Source of the DNA: G963663495 sp963663495
Lineage (GTDB): Bacteria; Bacteroidota; Rhodothermia; Rhodothermales; Bin80
Assembly (NCBI GenBank): GCA_963663495.1
Contig: OY760427.1
Coordinates: 1,054,001 to 1,118,000, forward strand
Reading direction: 5' to 3'
Length of the DNA stretch: 64,000 nt
Shown here one piece after another: positions 47,426 through 57,189 of this stretch. The notes beneath the pieces were generated by a model, which saw nothing but the letters and a program-made list of their open reading frames with translations, had not been told where the DNA came from and ran no database searches. The position numbers and the translations under genes were made by a program. The number at the start of each line of letters is the position of its first letter. Position 1 is the first letter of the stretch.

Positions 47426-48013
47426 TTAATTGACGAGTCGGAACGCGCGGTAGTAATTGTTTCCCGCATTGGGTGGACCGTCCCGACCGAAGAGTCGCAG
47501 TTGTCCATCGGCGTATTCGCCCGGAAAAAACACCACCATGGGTGTTCTGTTAAGGCGAGTGTGCAGGCACTCAAGAAGCGTATGGCTTCTCACCAGTGGG
47601 TACGCACTTCCCAAACCATGAAGCAGCACCAGTTGACTTTCCCTGGGATCCACGATCTGCACCAGGCGGTCCGCGATGTTTTCAGCCCTCAATAATCCCT
47701 TTAGCGCATGATTGAGGGCGTCGTTTCCCCGTCTGCGTTGAAGCGCGAAGGCCTTCTCTAGTATGCCGCGCTCGCGAAGGAGGTCAACAATCAGCTGAAA
47801 TAGATGTACTGAGGTGAACCGAATTTGCGGTTTTTCGCGCCGCAGCCGGCTTTCCAGCATTCGAATAAAATCGCGAACCTTCAATTCTGAACTTGCCGGA
47901 TAGTCTTGAATGTAGAATCGAATTTCGTTGGCAACCCCCTTACCGGCAAGGAAGCTCTCCTGCGTGATCCTACCGAAGATTCCGTTCAGGGTAATCCGTA
48001 ACTCTTCTGTCAT
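47426..48013 (-). CDS. brxB: BrxB, BREX DUF1788 protein
   Basis: 195 residues from ATG 48013 (MTEELRITLNGIFGRI); this ATG shares ATGA with the brxA stop, which makes it a better start than the ATG at 48031. Blocks LVLLHGLGSAYPLVRSHTLL, TPMVVFFPGEYADGQLRLFG and NYYRAFRL are the DUF1788 signature. Small conserved BREX component of unclear biochemical role, required for defence. 11 bases upstream of brxC. Intact. Confidence 0.93.
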   Translation of the reverse strand: MTEELRITLNGIFGRITQESFLAGKGVANEIRFYIQDYPASSELKVRDFIRMLESRLRREKPQIRFTSVHLFQLIVDLLRERGILEKAFALQRRRGNDALNHALKGLLRAENIADRLVQIVDPRESQLVLLHGLGSAYPLVRSHTLLECLHTRLNRTPMVVFFPGEYADGQLRLFGRDGPPNAGNNYYRAFRLVN

Positions 48014-48642
48014 GGCCGTATGGTTATGCATCGCAGCACGTATTCGTGCCCTTTTTCCTCAAGGTAGGTAAGAACCTCCGGCTCAATAAATGCAGCCTGC
48101 AACATTAAGGTTTTGGCGCTGTCCACATAGCCCATTCGTGCAAGCATGCCGTGCACCGTGGATCGGAGTCTGTTCACCGTTGAGTTGCTCCAGTCGGACA
48201 TATTGGGATCCCGGGTCCTACACGCTTCAACATAGGATGCCCAGTCTGATGAACTCAGGCGTGCTGTCAGCGTCCGGTACTTTTCTCGAAGGATAAGGTC
48301 CAGGTAGTCCCCGATTAATGGACTATGCTGTACGGCCGCAGCGAAGCAAGCGTGACTTGCTAACCGGAACGAACCGTTTTGGACTATCCTCCAAAGCGGT
48401 GCCTGCATTAGCGTGAGTCTGGCCCGGATTACTCGCGCAATTGACTTAGCGGACTGGGGCTTCCGGATCTGAAGAACATTGTCTTTGACGATGGCATTGT
48501 GCCAATCTGCGGGACTGCTGCCGTCGAGGAGTAGCCCCGCAACGATCCGGCTTTCGGATACCCGAAGCCCGGCACTTGTGATTGTCGAACGGTACCGCGC
48601 TCCGGTTTGGCGGTGGTATTTGGCTTTGGCTGGAGCTTCTAT
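48010..48642 (-). CDS. brxA: BrxA, BREX DUF1819 protein with non-standard start
   Basis: The frame ends at TGA 48010-48012. Family-like sequence reaches far above the first in-frame ATG (48408): RYRSTITSAGLRVSESRIVA, GLLLDGSSPADWHNAIVKDN, VLQIRKPQSAKSIARVIRAR, typical of BrxA (DUF1819, ~200 residues, DNA-binding). No ATG, GTG or TTG occurs between 48411 and the upstream stop at about 48690; the best position for residue 1 is ATA at 48642 (ATA GAA GCT), giving 210 residues. Either ATA is used, or the original ATG has mutated, or translation begins at 48408 without the first domain. First gene of the BREX operon. Confidence 0.85.
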   Translation of the reverse strand: MEAPAKAKYHRQTGARYRSTITSAGLRVSESRIVAGLLLDGSSPADWHNAIVKDNVLQIRKPQSAKSIARVIRARLTLMQAPLWRIVQNGSFRLASHACFAAAVQHSPLIGDYLDLILREKYRTLTARLSSSDWASYVEACRTRDPNMSDWSNSTVNRLRSTVHGMLARMGYVDSAKTLMLQAAFIEPEVLTYLEEKGHEYVLRCITIRP

Positions 48643-49240
48643 TTTGTTGCCGCTGGTTGTAGGGGTACCGGTTAAACGGTAGGGTTAGGTAGTGAGTGTT
48701 GCGCCGGAAAGTCATCCTGCGCAATTAATACGTCGTTGAAACAGGCTGCGACAATTTAAGCGGCAATATACAATAACCCTAGGCGTCTACGACGAGCTGT
48801 TCGCCATTTGGGTTGGGCGCCGGTGGTGCGGAGCTTGTGCGAAAATCAATTGGCGACAGGAGCAGCTGCGATGGTCGGTAAATCCACATCCTGATCTATC
48901 AGCGTCAGGTATCCGAGCGGTGGAGTACATGTTGGAGCCTGCAATATTCATGTCGTACGCTGTTCGGGTCTAACCTAACTTCGCCATCCGGTCCAGGAAA
49001 CCGCTGAGTTCCGTCTCCAATTCGTATCCGTCCGGTGAAGTACATTATAACCGAGGGCATTTACTCTCTCAATTAGAGTAAGTTAGACCGCGATCCGAAG
49101 GTCAAATAGGCTGGCGTCGGTTGGGCGTGCAGGAGTCAAGTACCTGACAGCGTGTTCGCAGACCAATACACGGATCTATCGGATAACCCGGGCACCTGTT
49201 TAGGGGCTTCTATGCCGCTTTCTTGACGGTAGCTCTACCG
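48643..49240. other. BREX upstream region with a short IS1634-derived repeat, no gene
   Basis: It should contain the BREX promoter. No brxR-like regulator gene is seen here. A 119-base repeat related to IS1634 ends lies at 48970-49088 and the end of the IS4 element begins near 49234. No other feature is recognised. Confidence 0.5.
48970..49088. mobile_element. MITE-like derivative of the IS1634 element
   Basis: 48970 begins CTAACCTAACTTCGCCATCC and matches, over about 55 bases, the left end of the IS1634 element at 54025 (CTAGCCTAACTTCGCCATCC). The far end, AATTAGAGTAAGTTAGAC at 49071-49088, resembles the IS1634 right end (AATTGGCGAAGTTAGGC). No transposase codons lie between. Short non-autonomous copy, tentative. 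Confidence 0.4.
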
Positions 49241-51940
49241 TATGCCCAGTACAGTGCCATAACACTGTATAATATTTATCTGTTTTTGCGAGTTCGGTGT
49301 AGTGATTGGTTCTTTCAAGAGGTGCGGAGCCCTCGGACCGGAGTGATGCTTACACCGGGGATGCGGGAAGCGTAGCATCATTTGGCATGCGCGAGACGCA
49401 CGCCTATGCGATGGACATACGTCGGCGCTATAACGCCCGGTAGCTCTGGCGTCTTTACAGTTCTCTTCCGAATCCCCGTTGCCATCGCACTAAACGTTGG
49501 CGCGGCAACGACGCTGGGGGGCAGGTATCACTCCCTGCTATGGGTACGTTTGTTGCTTCGCGTGCTCGTCATTCTCGCTTAACGATGAGGATCTCTCTCC
49601 GTATCATATGGTATCGCTTCTCAAGGACGGCAAAGGTCTTGGCCCCTATCTCCAACCGGCTGTAGCCGCGCCAGATGACCTCGGAGCCTGGAGGCCGGTC
49701 CTTCTTCCGATCCATATAGCCACCAAAGGCGGCCACCACCCGAATAGCAGCTCCGAGTGTCTTTGGAGGCGGCAGTCCAAACTCGTCGGCAAGCTCGTGC
49801 AACAGGCGCAGTTCCATCTCATCAAACAATCCTTCCGGCGACGCTTCGGGTTCCTCGCGCCCCAGAAGCGTCATCAATAGCAGGCGCCACGCCATCACCA
49901 TACAGATCGTAATGGCATTGTGCAGACTCTTGGCTTGCCGCATACCCAGCCGCTCTACCGCACAGCCGCTCTTGAGCTGTTACACGGAACATGTCTTCCA
50001 CACGCCACCGCAACACGTAGTAGCCTACCACCTCAATAGCTTGCTCCAGCGTCGTAACCTCTTGGGTCGTCAATAGATACCACTGTACCGGTCGCTCTCC
50101 GGCTGGCGGCTGCACCTACCACCTCAATAGCTTGCCCGAACATGAATCGCACTGACCTGCACCGGATCCTCCTGCGACTTACCCGGCGCCGGAAGCGATA
50201 GGCGGCGGAAACGTACCTGCATCCGCGCCAGACGGCCCGACCGCCCCTTATGCTTGACTCGGCCTGACTTCACGCGGCGGCTCAAACGCGCAATCGGCAC
50301 TTCCATGTGTCCTGCCGGACGGCCCGACCGCATGGTCGCAAACAACTTGGGAGACTTTTTACCCAATAGCCGATTCACCTTTGCTCGCACCAATATGTCC
50401 ACACGCCCTGCCCTGCGCTGCTGCGCCAGGGTCGCAAACACATCCGCCTCGCGGTCCATGACACACGGCACACGGGTACGACCGCTCAGATGCGGGGCGG
50501 CTTCCGCTATGTCCCGCACGCCGTCCATCCATAACTGTGTCTTAGGAGCAGGAGCCTCTTGGTCGGTTGTATAGACACAGCGTAAGATCCCCAACGGCAC
50601 ACCGTCCTCACCCACCGCCAGCGTAGCGTGCAAATGCACTCCTTTTGCCTTTGATGTGGTCTGATTGTGCCCTATCACATCCAACCCCTTGCACGCCGGA
50701 CGAGTACTGTAGCTGATGTCCGTGCCATCCTGGATGCACAGCACCGTCCGTTGCGTACGCATCCGCTCTATCGTGCGATCACGATGCGGCTGCAAAATCT
50801 TCTCCGGCGTGATCTCGTTCTCGGCCGCTTTCTCCAAAAAACGGTAGTATCCCCGCCCGATCAGCGTCCAGATTGGCCGTGATCAATTCTCCTGGAGTAC
50901 GCGAAAGCATGTTTACGCTATGTACTAACCGGTCCGAACGGCGTTTGTCCCCCAACGGCGCTCCACCAAACTCCTGTTCTGCCCATGTATCACTGGCCAG
51001 CCCCGCACCCACCTCCAGCTCGGGATACGCCTCCACAACCGGCACTCCAAGCTCCTGCCTCCAATCACCACCCAGATCATACACGAAAACCGCCTTCTTC
51101 TCTTTGGTGCATGCATTACCAGGAGCATGACGCCCACGCCCCTTGGTTTTTCCCACACACTGAAACCCCGCAGCCCGAAAACACGTGCCGCGATGTTCGG
51201 GGCCCACAAAGGTCTCTATCACCCACGGCACATACCCGTAACGGTTCTCAAAATCCTCTGGAAAACGACGCAATACCTTCCCCAGTGTATGGCTGGCAAG
51301 GTTCCTGATCCGCACCATGGAGCGAATCAGGAACCGATTCAAACCCACGACATGGTCCCGGTAGTCCTCACGCTGCTCGTCCGACCACGCCATCCATCTG
51401 TCGCGCGCCTTCAGATACAGCGCCGCAGCCGCAAAGCCTATCGCTCCGATGTAGCCATGCTTGCTCCCGACAAGATAGCGCAACTGCCGTCCGACAAACC
51501 GTGGCGCACACAACGGATGCTCGGCCTCCACAAGCGTATTCCAGATCGCACGCTGCCCGGCATCTTCTACCAAATTCCAACTCCATGCCGCGCACATCCT
51601 TGAGCAATGTCGGCACTCCAACAGGCGCAGGTACCGGTTCGTCCAACAAACGAGGCACTGTGCTTCGGACCACGCGCTTCGGTGCAGGCAAGGACAGCGC
51701 ACCCTCGGCTTCGAGTGTCTTGAGCGCCTGCAAACAACTGCTGTGCTGCACACGCCCTAAGGCATCATAAAAGCCAAACGCTTCACTCACACGGCGACTT
51801 ATCGCTGTACGACCATCGTCAGGATGCCGCTCCATGACCTCTGTCAACTCACATGGAGCGGCACGCAGTGTCTTCAGAATCTGATGTTGAACCACCATGC
51901 CGCCAATCTAAGCGGCATGAATTACAATGTTAAGTAGGGA
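49234..51940 (-). mobile_element. IS4-family element, copy 1
   Basis: The right part (49234-49943) is repeated almost base for base at 63297-64000, which fixes the right end near CTACCGTATGCCCAGTACAG / CTACCGTGTGCCCAGTTCAG. The left end near 51940 is judged from the transposase start only; I could not find a clear inverted repeat. Confidence 0.75.
49569..51898 (-). pseudogene. IS4-type transposase with N-terminal DruA-like DUF4338 domain, multiply frameshifted
   Basis: From ATG 51898: DUF4338 region (FGFYDALGRVQHSSCLQALK, HPLCAPRFVGRQLRYLVGS, GYIGAIGFAAAALYLKARDR, TFVGPEHRGTCFRAAGF), the fold of DruA from Druantia defence; then a Tn5-like DNA-binding domain (WAEQEFGGAPLGDKRRSDRL) and an IS4 DDE core (TVLCIQDGTDISYSTRPAC, CVMDREADVFATLAQQR, GYYVLRWRVEDMF with the Y-x-RW-x-ED Glu region). 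Frame changes occur near 51620, 50860, 50120 and 49960. At 50113-50132 a short piece copied from 50027-50046 (CAAGCTATTGAGGTGGTAG on the coding strand) has been inserted. Clearly inactive. Confidence 0.85.
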
Positions 51941-52200
51941 TACCGGTTGAACGGTAGCGGTAGCTTGCTGCAAGTCCCGCCTAGCTTTCCAATGATGGGG
52001 CAAGAGCTCAGCCATGCGTTCGGCAGGATATGTCGGAAGACTGCGTAGTACATCGGTAAGCCATTCAATCGGGTTTACCGATTGCAGCTTGCACGTGGCA
52101 AAAAGAGAGTACAGTACTGCGGACCGCTGCGCTGCCGCATGCGATCCCGCAAACAGATGGGTTTTTCGGCCAAGCGCAATGATATCATGACTAGTCTGAC
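51908..52200 (-). pseudogene. tnpC: IS66 TnpC C-terminal fragment
   Basis: Reverse-strand codons ALGRKTHLFAGSHAAAQRSA, LYSLFATCKLQSVNPIEWL, ERMAELLPHHWKARRD match the last ~90 residues of IS66 TnpC (compare AIGRKNYLFAGSHDASQRGA in the intact copy). The rest is missing; the IS4 element lies immediately beyond its 3' side. Confidence 0.8.
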
Positions 52201-52292
52201 GAAAACGTGGAAGTGTTGTGCTGTATGCCGTGTGGTAGGTTTTGCAGTAGGCCCCTTTTAAGGGTTCTACGCAGCGCAGCCTCTTAGTCATT

Positions 52293-52871
52293 ATGCCCGG
52301 CGGAATCAAGCTGGCTGTAGAAGCCGCACAAGGCGAGATATCTCTTGACTCCCTTTATTCCCGCATTTCTGGAGACCGCTCTCTTTGGTATGGTCTTATA
52401 GAACGCTTTGCGGACGAAAGCATTTATCGCATAAAGAATCCACGGCTCCCAAATGCTTTGCACGAGCACCTGTGCAGCCACATCCCGGAAGAGCCGCGAA
52501 GTGAAATAATCAGGGCATCGCAAAAATGTGCAGATATGGACGTGGCACGCCGTCTGCGCCAGTTGGCGGAGGGTCACGATGTTCCCTTCCATTATGTAGG
52601 GATCAAGGTAATAATTGGCAAACCCAGCCCCGAGGACAAACCTGGGCTGGGAACGGCCCATGCCTGCAGGAATTCCGAATTCAGAGGCCGCCAAATAGAA
52701 CTCACCAATTCTCAGACCGGGGTATCCATAACCGTGAGGGTCTCGGGCTTATACATCTGCACAGGATACAGCCTGTATCCTGATATTCAGATTGGTCGCC
52801 CGGATGCTCGTATGCTGTGCGGATATCCTACGGACAAACTTGAAGACGCTGTCGCAGTGGTGGTGAACTGA
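52293..52871 (+). CDS. Hypothetical protein
   Basis: 192 residues, complete frame from ATG 52293 to TGA. No family recognised. Composition is balanced, with helical acidic/basic patterns in the first half (LYSRISGDRSLWYGLIERFA) and a beta-like second half (IELTNSQTGVSITVRVSGLY), unlike the Cys/Tyr-rich reading on the opposite strand, so this strand is the more likely gene. No signal peptide. It stands between an IS66 fragment and the convergent ComEA-like gene. Confidence 0.5.
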   Translation: MPGGIKLAVEAAQGEISLDSLYSRISGDRSLWYGLIERFADESIYRIKNPRLPNALHEHLCSHIPEEPRSEIIRASQKCADMDVARRLRQLAEGHDVPFHYVGIKVIIGKPSPEDKPGLGTAHACRNSEFRGRQIELTNSQTGVSITVRVSGLYICTGYSLYPDIQIGRPDARMLCGYPTDKLEDAVAVVVN

Positions 52872-52886
52872 AGATTTGCGGCAGGA

Positions 52887-53561
52887 CTATTGAAGCGTCA
52901 CGTAGCGTTCCAGCCTTGCTACTTCTGACGCATCAACGTATTTGCCGATCTCGCGCCGAAAGCGCTCAATGTTCTCGTACGGGCGGTATTCCTTGAATCG
53001 CGCCGAAAGCGCTCAATGTTCTCGTACGCGGTATTCCTTGAATTCGTGCAGCATGCGATTCCCAACACCGGGAATGGTCTGGATATCTTCGTCCGTTGCT
53101 GTGTTCAGGTTGATGGGCACGAACACATATTGTTCAAGGCGCGCCACTTCGGCATCATCCACATACTTGCCAATTTCACGCCTGAACTGAGCCAACGCAC
53201 GGTAGGGCCGGTATTCCTCAAACTCGTGTTTCACGCGATTGCCAACGCCTGGTATCAGAAGTATTTCTTCGCCAGACGCTGTATTTAGGTTCAGAGGCAC
53301 AAACAGCACGGCATACAACTCCTCAAGCTCCTCCGTAGAAAGTGATGGCGCTAAATGGGTGTTCAGCGCCGATTGACTGAGAAACGGCCTCGCGTCTACA
53401 ATACCCGCAGCAAGTTCCTGATTCAGGTTTGGCAGGGCCCCTAGGGCCTCAACGTTCGCTTGGTTGGGATTAAGAACACCTGCATTGTTGCCTACCTGTG
53501 CCACGACACTCGGTGCGAAGGCAACGGCAATAAGGGTTACGAGTGCGGAAAAAAGGCGCAT
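52887..53561 (-). pseudogene. ComEA-like helix-hairpin-helix secreted protein, 3' end broken by a tandem duplication
   Basis: From ATG 53561: signal peptide (MRLFSALVTLIAVAFAPSVV, cleavage after VVAQ), then three helix-hairpin-helix-type units: NPNQANVEALGALPNLN, LNLNTASGEEILLIPGVGNR and INLNTATDEDIQTIPGVGNR, each followed by a FRREIGKYVD-type helix. In the last unit the frame stops after EYRVREH at 53013 because a 47-base segment is duplicated with loss of two bases; the lost tail (YRPYENIERFRREIGKYVDA, ending VTLQ) is still readable to TAG at 52887. Possible role in periplasmic DNA binding; unproven. Paired with the membrane gene upstream. Confidence 0.8.
52951..53042 (+). repeat. Tandem duplication 47 + 45 bases in the ComEA-like gene
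   Basis: TCGCGCCGAAAGCGCTCAAT starts both units (52951 and 52998). The second unit lacks two bases (CGTACGCGG instead of CGTACGGGCGG), which breaks the frame. Confidence 0.92.
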
Positions 53562-53566
53562 AATCG

Positions 53567-53986
53567 TTACGTTCGGTTATTGAGGGGGTGCTTATACGCG
53601 TAACAGTGGCCAATGAGTCCCAGCAGAACCATGGCGCCAGGTGCCAACGCAGGGGTGGCTCCAGTGATCGACTCAAGAAACAATTCCAGCGATCCGATAT
53701 CAGGGTACATTTCAATCTCGAATTCAGTGTTGCCGGTGTAATGAAAATAGAGTCCGAGGATACCGCCTGGAATGAATAGCCACACCACACTTCGAAACAG
53801 GAGAAGCGCGGCCCGCCTTCGCAACAAAACGATGACGCCGAGTGGAGGCAATGAAAGCGCAAGAAGAACTAGGGGCGTCCATTGCCATACGTCCTCCATA
53901 TGATCCAATAGGATCAGCTCTGTACCAGTGCCGATTACACCGAACAGAAACAAAAACAGTAAATACTTCCTGAGTGTAGTATCCAT
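53567..53986 (-). CDS. Small integral membrane protein, unknown function
   Basis: 139 residues. Four hydrophobic segments are visible: about 8-24 (LLFLFLFGVIGTGTELILL), 37-55 (LVLLALSLPPLGVIVLL), 62-78 (SVVWLFIPGGILGLYF) and 108-124 (PGAMVLLGLIGHCYAY). No family recognised. The stop is six bases before the ComEA-like start, on the same strand, so both are probably one operon. Confidence 0.7.
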   Translation of the reverse strand: MDTTLRKYLLFLFLFGVIGTGTELILLDHMEDVWQWTPLVLLALSLPPLGVIVLLRRRAALLLFRSVVWLFIPGGILGLYFHYTGNTEFEIEMYPDIGSLELFLESITGATPALAPGAMVLLGLIGHCYAYKHPLNNRT

Positions 53987-54024
53987 AGGAACGCAAGCAT
54001 AGACTGGTTAGACGCACATGATAC

Positions 54025-56351
54025 CTAGCCTAACTTCGCCATCCGGTCGGGGAAAACGCTGAGTTCCGTCTCCAATTCTCTCGTTTTTCGACCTTTTTCG
54101 CCGATTTTTTCGGAAAAGACAATGTCGTGCTATAGAGGTGTGGACGGGAACCTCCCCCCAACCTCCCCCCAACCACCCCGGTACCTTACCCCGTACCAAT
54201 TCCACACCCCGATCATGTTTATCCGAAACCGACCCTACAAACGTAAAGACGGTAAAAATGCAACAGCTTTGCCCTCATCGAATCCTATCGCAAAGACGGT
54301 ACCTCCAAACACCGTACCCTCCATAATCTCGGCCCGAACTTCAACATCCCCCGCAGTCTGTGGGGGGAGCTGACCCATTGCGTTACTGCCCGACTCAAAG
54401 GGAAAACTATCCTCCCTTTCCAGAATGATGAAGCCTTTCTCAATGCGGTCGACGACATCGTTGCACATCTCGAAAGCAAGGGCTACGACATCCATCGCAC
54501 ATCCCATCAGCAACACCTCATCGATCCAGAGAAAACAACCCATCCCGATTCCCGGACCGTCGGCGGAGAACGACTGATCCTTCAGACATTGGAACAGCTC
54601 GGACTGGCTGTACTGCTACGTTCGCTCAACTTCTGCGAGAAACACGTCAAGCTCTGCTGTGCGCTGATCGTCGGACGTATGCTCCACCCGGGCAGTGAAC
54701 GAGAAACGCATAAATGGCTGTGTAAAACCTCCAGTGTTCTGCAGCTTCTGGATTTGGAACCCCCGAGTCTCAACACCCTCTATCGTTGCACGGATCTGAT
54801 CCATAAGCATATGGATCAGATCCTGGAGAAACTCTTTGGCATTACCAAAGCGGTATTGCAGTTTGAAGAAACGATCGTCTTTTATGATTTAACCAATACC
54901 TATTACCACGGCAAGAAGAAAGGGAAGTTGTTGTCGCATGGGCGCAGCAAGGAAAAGCGCAGTGATTGTCCGTTGGTTACGCTGGCGCTCACCCTGGATG
55001 GTTCGGGGTTCCCCCGCAATGTGCAGATCCTGCCGGGCAATGCAGGGGAACCGGCAACGCTCAAAGAGGCGATTGAGAAACTAAACGGCGCTACGCCCAC
55101 AGTGATTATGGACTCCGGCATTGCGACGGAGCAGAATCTGCAGTACCTGAAAGAACAGGGACTGAACTGGATCACCGTGGAGCGTTCCAAAGCCCCTCCA
55201 GTCCCCGAAAACAAGCCGGATCAACAGTTTACGACCGCAGGGGGAGTCAAGATCAAAGCCTGGAAGGTCACCAAAAAGGAAAAAGATGTTGAAGATGTTG
55301 AAGAGGAAAAAGACGTTGAAGATAATGCGGAACTGCGCGTGTTTGTGCACAGTGAGGCTAAGCAGGCGAAGGAGGATCAGATCCTTGAAACCCAATGCAA
55401 GAAGTTTGTGAAGGCGCTCACTACACTACATGAGGGACTCTCGAAACCCGGGTACTTGAAGAACTATGAAAAGGTCACGATAAAGGTTGGTCGTCTGAAG
55501 GAAAAGTACAAGAAGGTCTCACACCTGTATGAGGTAGAGGTCAGCAAAAAGGAGGGCACCAAGCATGCAGCATCCGTTACGGTGACCCGGCGTGCTTCGC
55601 ATGCGCGTCGCACCCAGGCCAGCGGAGGGTATGTGCTTCGGACCAGTCATTCCGGATGGTCGGTGGAAACGGTTGCACGAACCTACTGGCGACTTACAGA
55701 GATTGAGCGCACATTCAGAGTCATGAAATCGGACCTCGGTCTACGGCCCATCTACCACAGCAGAGATGACCGCATTAAAGGACATCTGTTCATCACGGTA
55801 CTGGCTTATCATGCTGCCCATCTGGTTCGCACCAGACTCAAGGAACACGGGATTCATGATAGTTGGGCGACGATCCGAGACAGGTTGAACAGGATTCGTC
55901 GGATTACGACCAAGATGGTTAAGAACCAATATCGGTACCTGATCACGGAGGTGGATCAGGATCTGCCTCCGAGTATGGTACAGTTCTTTGCGGTACTGGG
56001 ATACGTGTATGACCCGGATGCGACCCGCACCGTGACCGAGCATGTGGAGGAAGCGAGTGCATCGGTGAGCCAGAAGCCTCCAGACTCATGACGTATGGTC
56101 CCTTCACAACGGTTGAGATAGCGTACTCCAGATGGAGCCACCAGAGCTACGTCCGATGGAAACGATCCGAGATAGATCGCAGCGAAACAGGCGGCAAAAC
56201 ACCAGGTAATCAGGGATTCAAACCACCCTAAACCAACTTCAACCGATCCGGTAAATCTCACCATCCATTGCTCCTGAAAAAAACGGTCCAAATATGGCCA
56301 CGGGAGAATTCCGTAGGTTAGTAGCACTACGAATTGGCGAAGTTAGGCTAG
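54025..56351 (+). mobile_element. IS1634-family element
   Basis: Perfect 17-base terminal inverted repeat CTAGCCTAACTTCGCCA at 54025-54041 and 56335-56351, enclosing one transposase gene. No clear target duplication is seen at the flanks. The right side sits in a decayed cystathionine-lyase-type gene. Confidence 0.88.
54215..56091 (+). CDS. IS1634-family transposase, frame shift after an A5 run
   Basis: The start is ATG 54215 (MFIRNRPYKRKDGK); after the run AAAAA at 54254-54258 the frame must step back one base to continue FALIESYRKDGTSKHRTLHN and then reads without stop to TGA 56091. The long frame has the IS4/IS1634 core: IVFYDLTNTYYHGKK (first Asp), TVIMDSGIATEQNL (second Asp), RTYWRLTEIERTFRVMKSDL (Y-x-IE-x-FR with the Glu) and AYHAAHLVR. 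About 625 residues. An acidic insertion DVEDVEEEKDVED lies at about 355. The break could be a one-base loss (A6 to A5) or a programmed minus-one shift. Confidence 0.85.
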
Positions 56352-56648
56352 ATCATTCCCGAAGCCGGCGGACGAGCACGGTGTAGCCGGTACCTAACCG
56401 CCGTAAGTTTGTGTTCGCATACAGCCAATTTTGGAGACTTGCGGAGTATTGTCACGTACCCCGCAAGCACGACGCATAATTCGCTGACGGAGGAAGATCG
56501 GTTAGCAGTTGGAAAAATTCCCGCAACGGTTCGAAATTCTGTGGGCTTGGAGAATCCTGCGGATGTGATGGCGGACCTCGCGTATGCGTATGAAGTAAGC
56601 AGATCGCAGAGGTCAGTCATTGATGAAGGGAGCGCAGCGAACTACTGA
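56352..56648 (+). pseudogene. Cystathionine gamma-lyase/synthase family, C-terminal remnant
   Basis: The plus-strand frame reads YLTAVSLCSHTANFGDLRSI, VTYPASTTHNSLTEEDRLAV and SVGLENPADVMADLAYAYE to TGA 56648. The blocks GD-RS-V--PASTTH and SVGLEN--D---DL are the C-terminal PLP-enzyme signature of Cys/Met metabolism enzymes. The first 300 or so residues are gone; the IS1634 right end stands directly upstream. Confidence 0.75.
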
Positions 56649-57142
56649 CGGGGTTACCATCAAATACCTGTAAAGTCTGGAACAAATATCCTGCACATGT
56701 CGCATCAATTGCCGGCACCGCGTGCACAGACAGGCGCACTTAGGAAATGTCAGACTGGCTCAGACTGGCATAGCGCAATCTAAGGCGAGGATGCAGCTCG
56801 CCGCACCGCACGGATTTTCGGTCACCAGGTGAATATTCCTGCGGAAAGTGCGCACCCTTAATTGGGTGAATTCTGTTGCGTTTTCCGGGAAGGTTACAGT
56901 ATCCTGTTCGGATAGATTTCGACGGACACAGGGTCGTATGGTTGGTGCTGGAGCTTTACGTCACGGTGGGATTAAAGCTGCTCTTTTTCACCATAAGAGA
57001 GCACTATGCCCCGAGAACAAATCTCCATGCGAAAAATGCGAGACATACTACGTCTCCATCATGAGCTTCAGTGTAGCAACCGCAGTATAGCGCGTAGCCC
57101 TGCCCTGTACCCATAATTCATCATTACGATTCGATTGTTTCG
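56649..57142. other. No gene recognised
   Basis: Open frames here are short and without family features on both strands. Likely decayed sequence between the lyase remnant and IS66 debris. Confidence 0.5.
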
Positions 57143-57189
57143 TCAGTTCTGGTCAATTCTCGCTGGCATGGCTGTCGGAATATCTCGGG

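Noticed and set aside
52284..52694. Reverse-strand open frame of 136 codons opposite the hypothetical protein
   Set aside because: Its composition is rich in Cys, Tyr and Phe with no family pattern; the forward frame is longer and looks like a normal protein.
54144..54175. Tandem AACCTCCCCCC units as a CRISPR-like or regulatory array
   Set aside because: Only two units of about 11 bases without spacers, inside the IS1634 left end.
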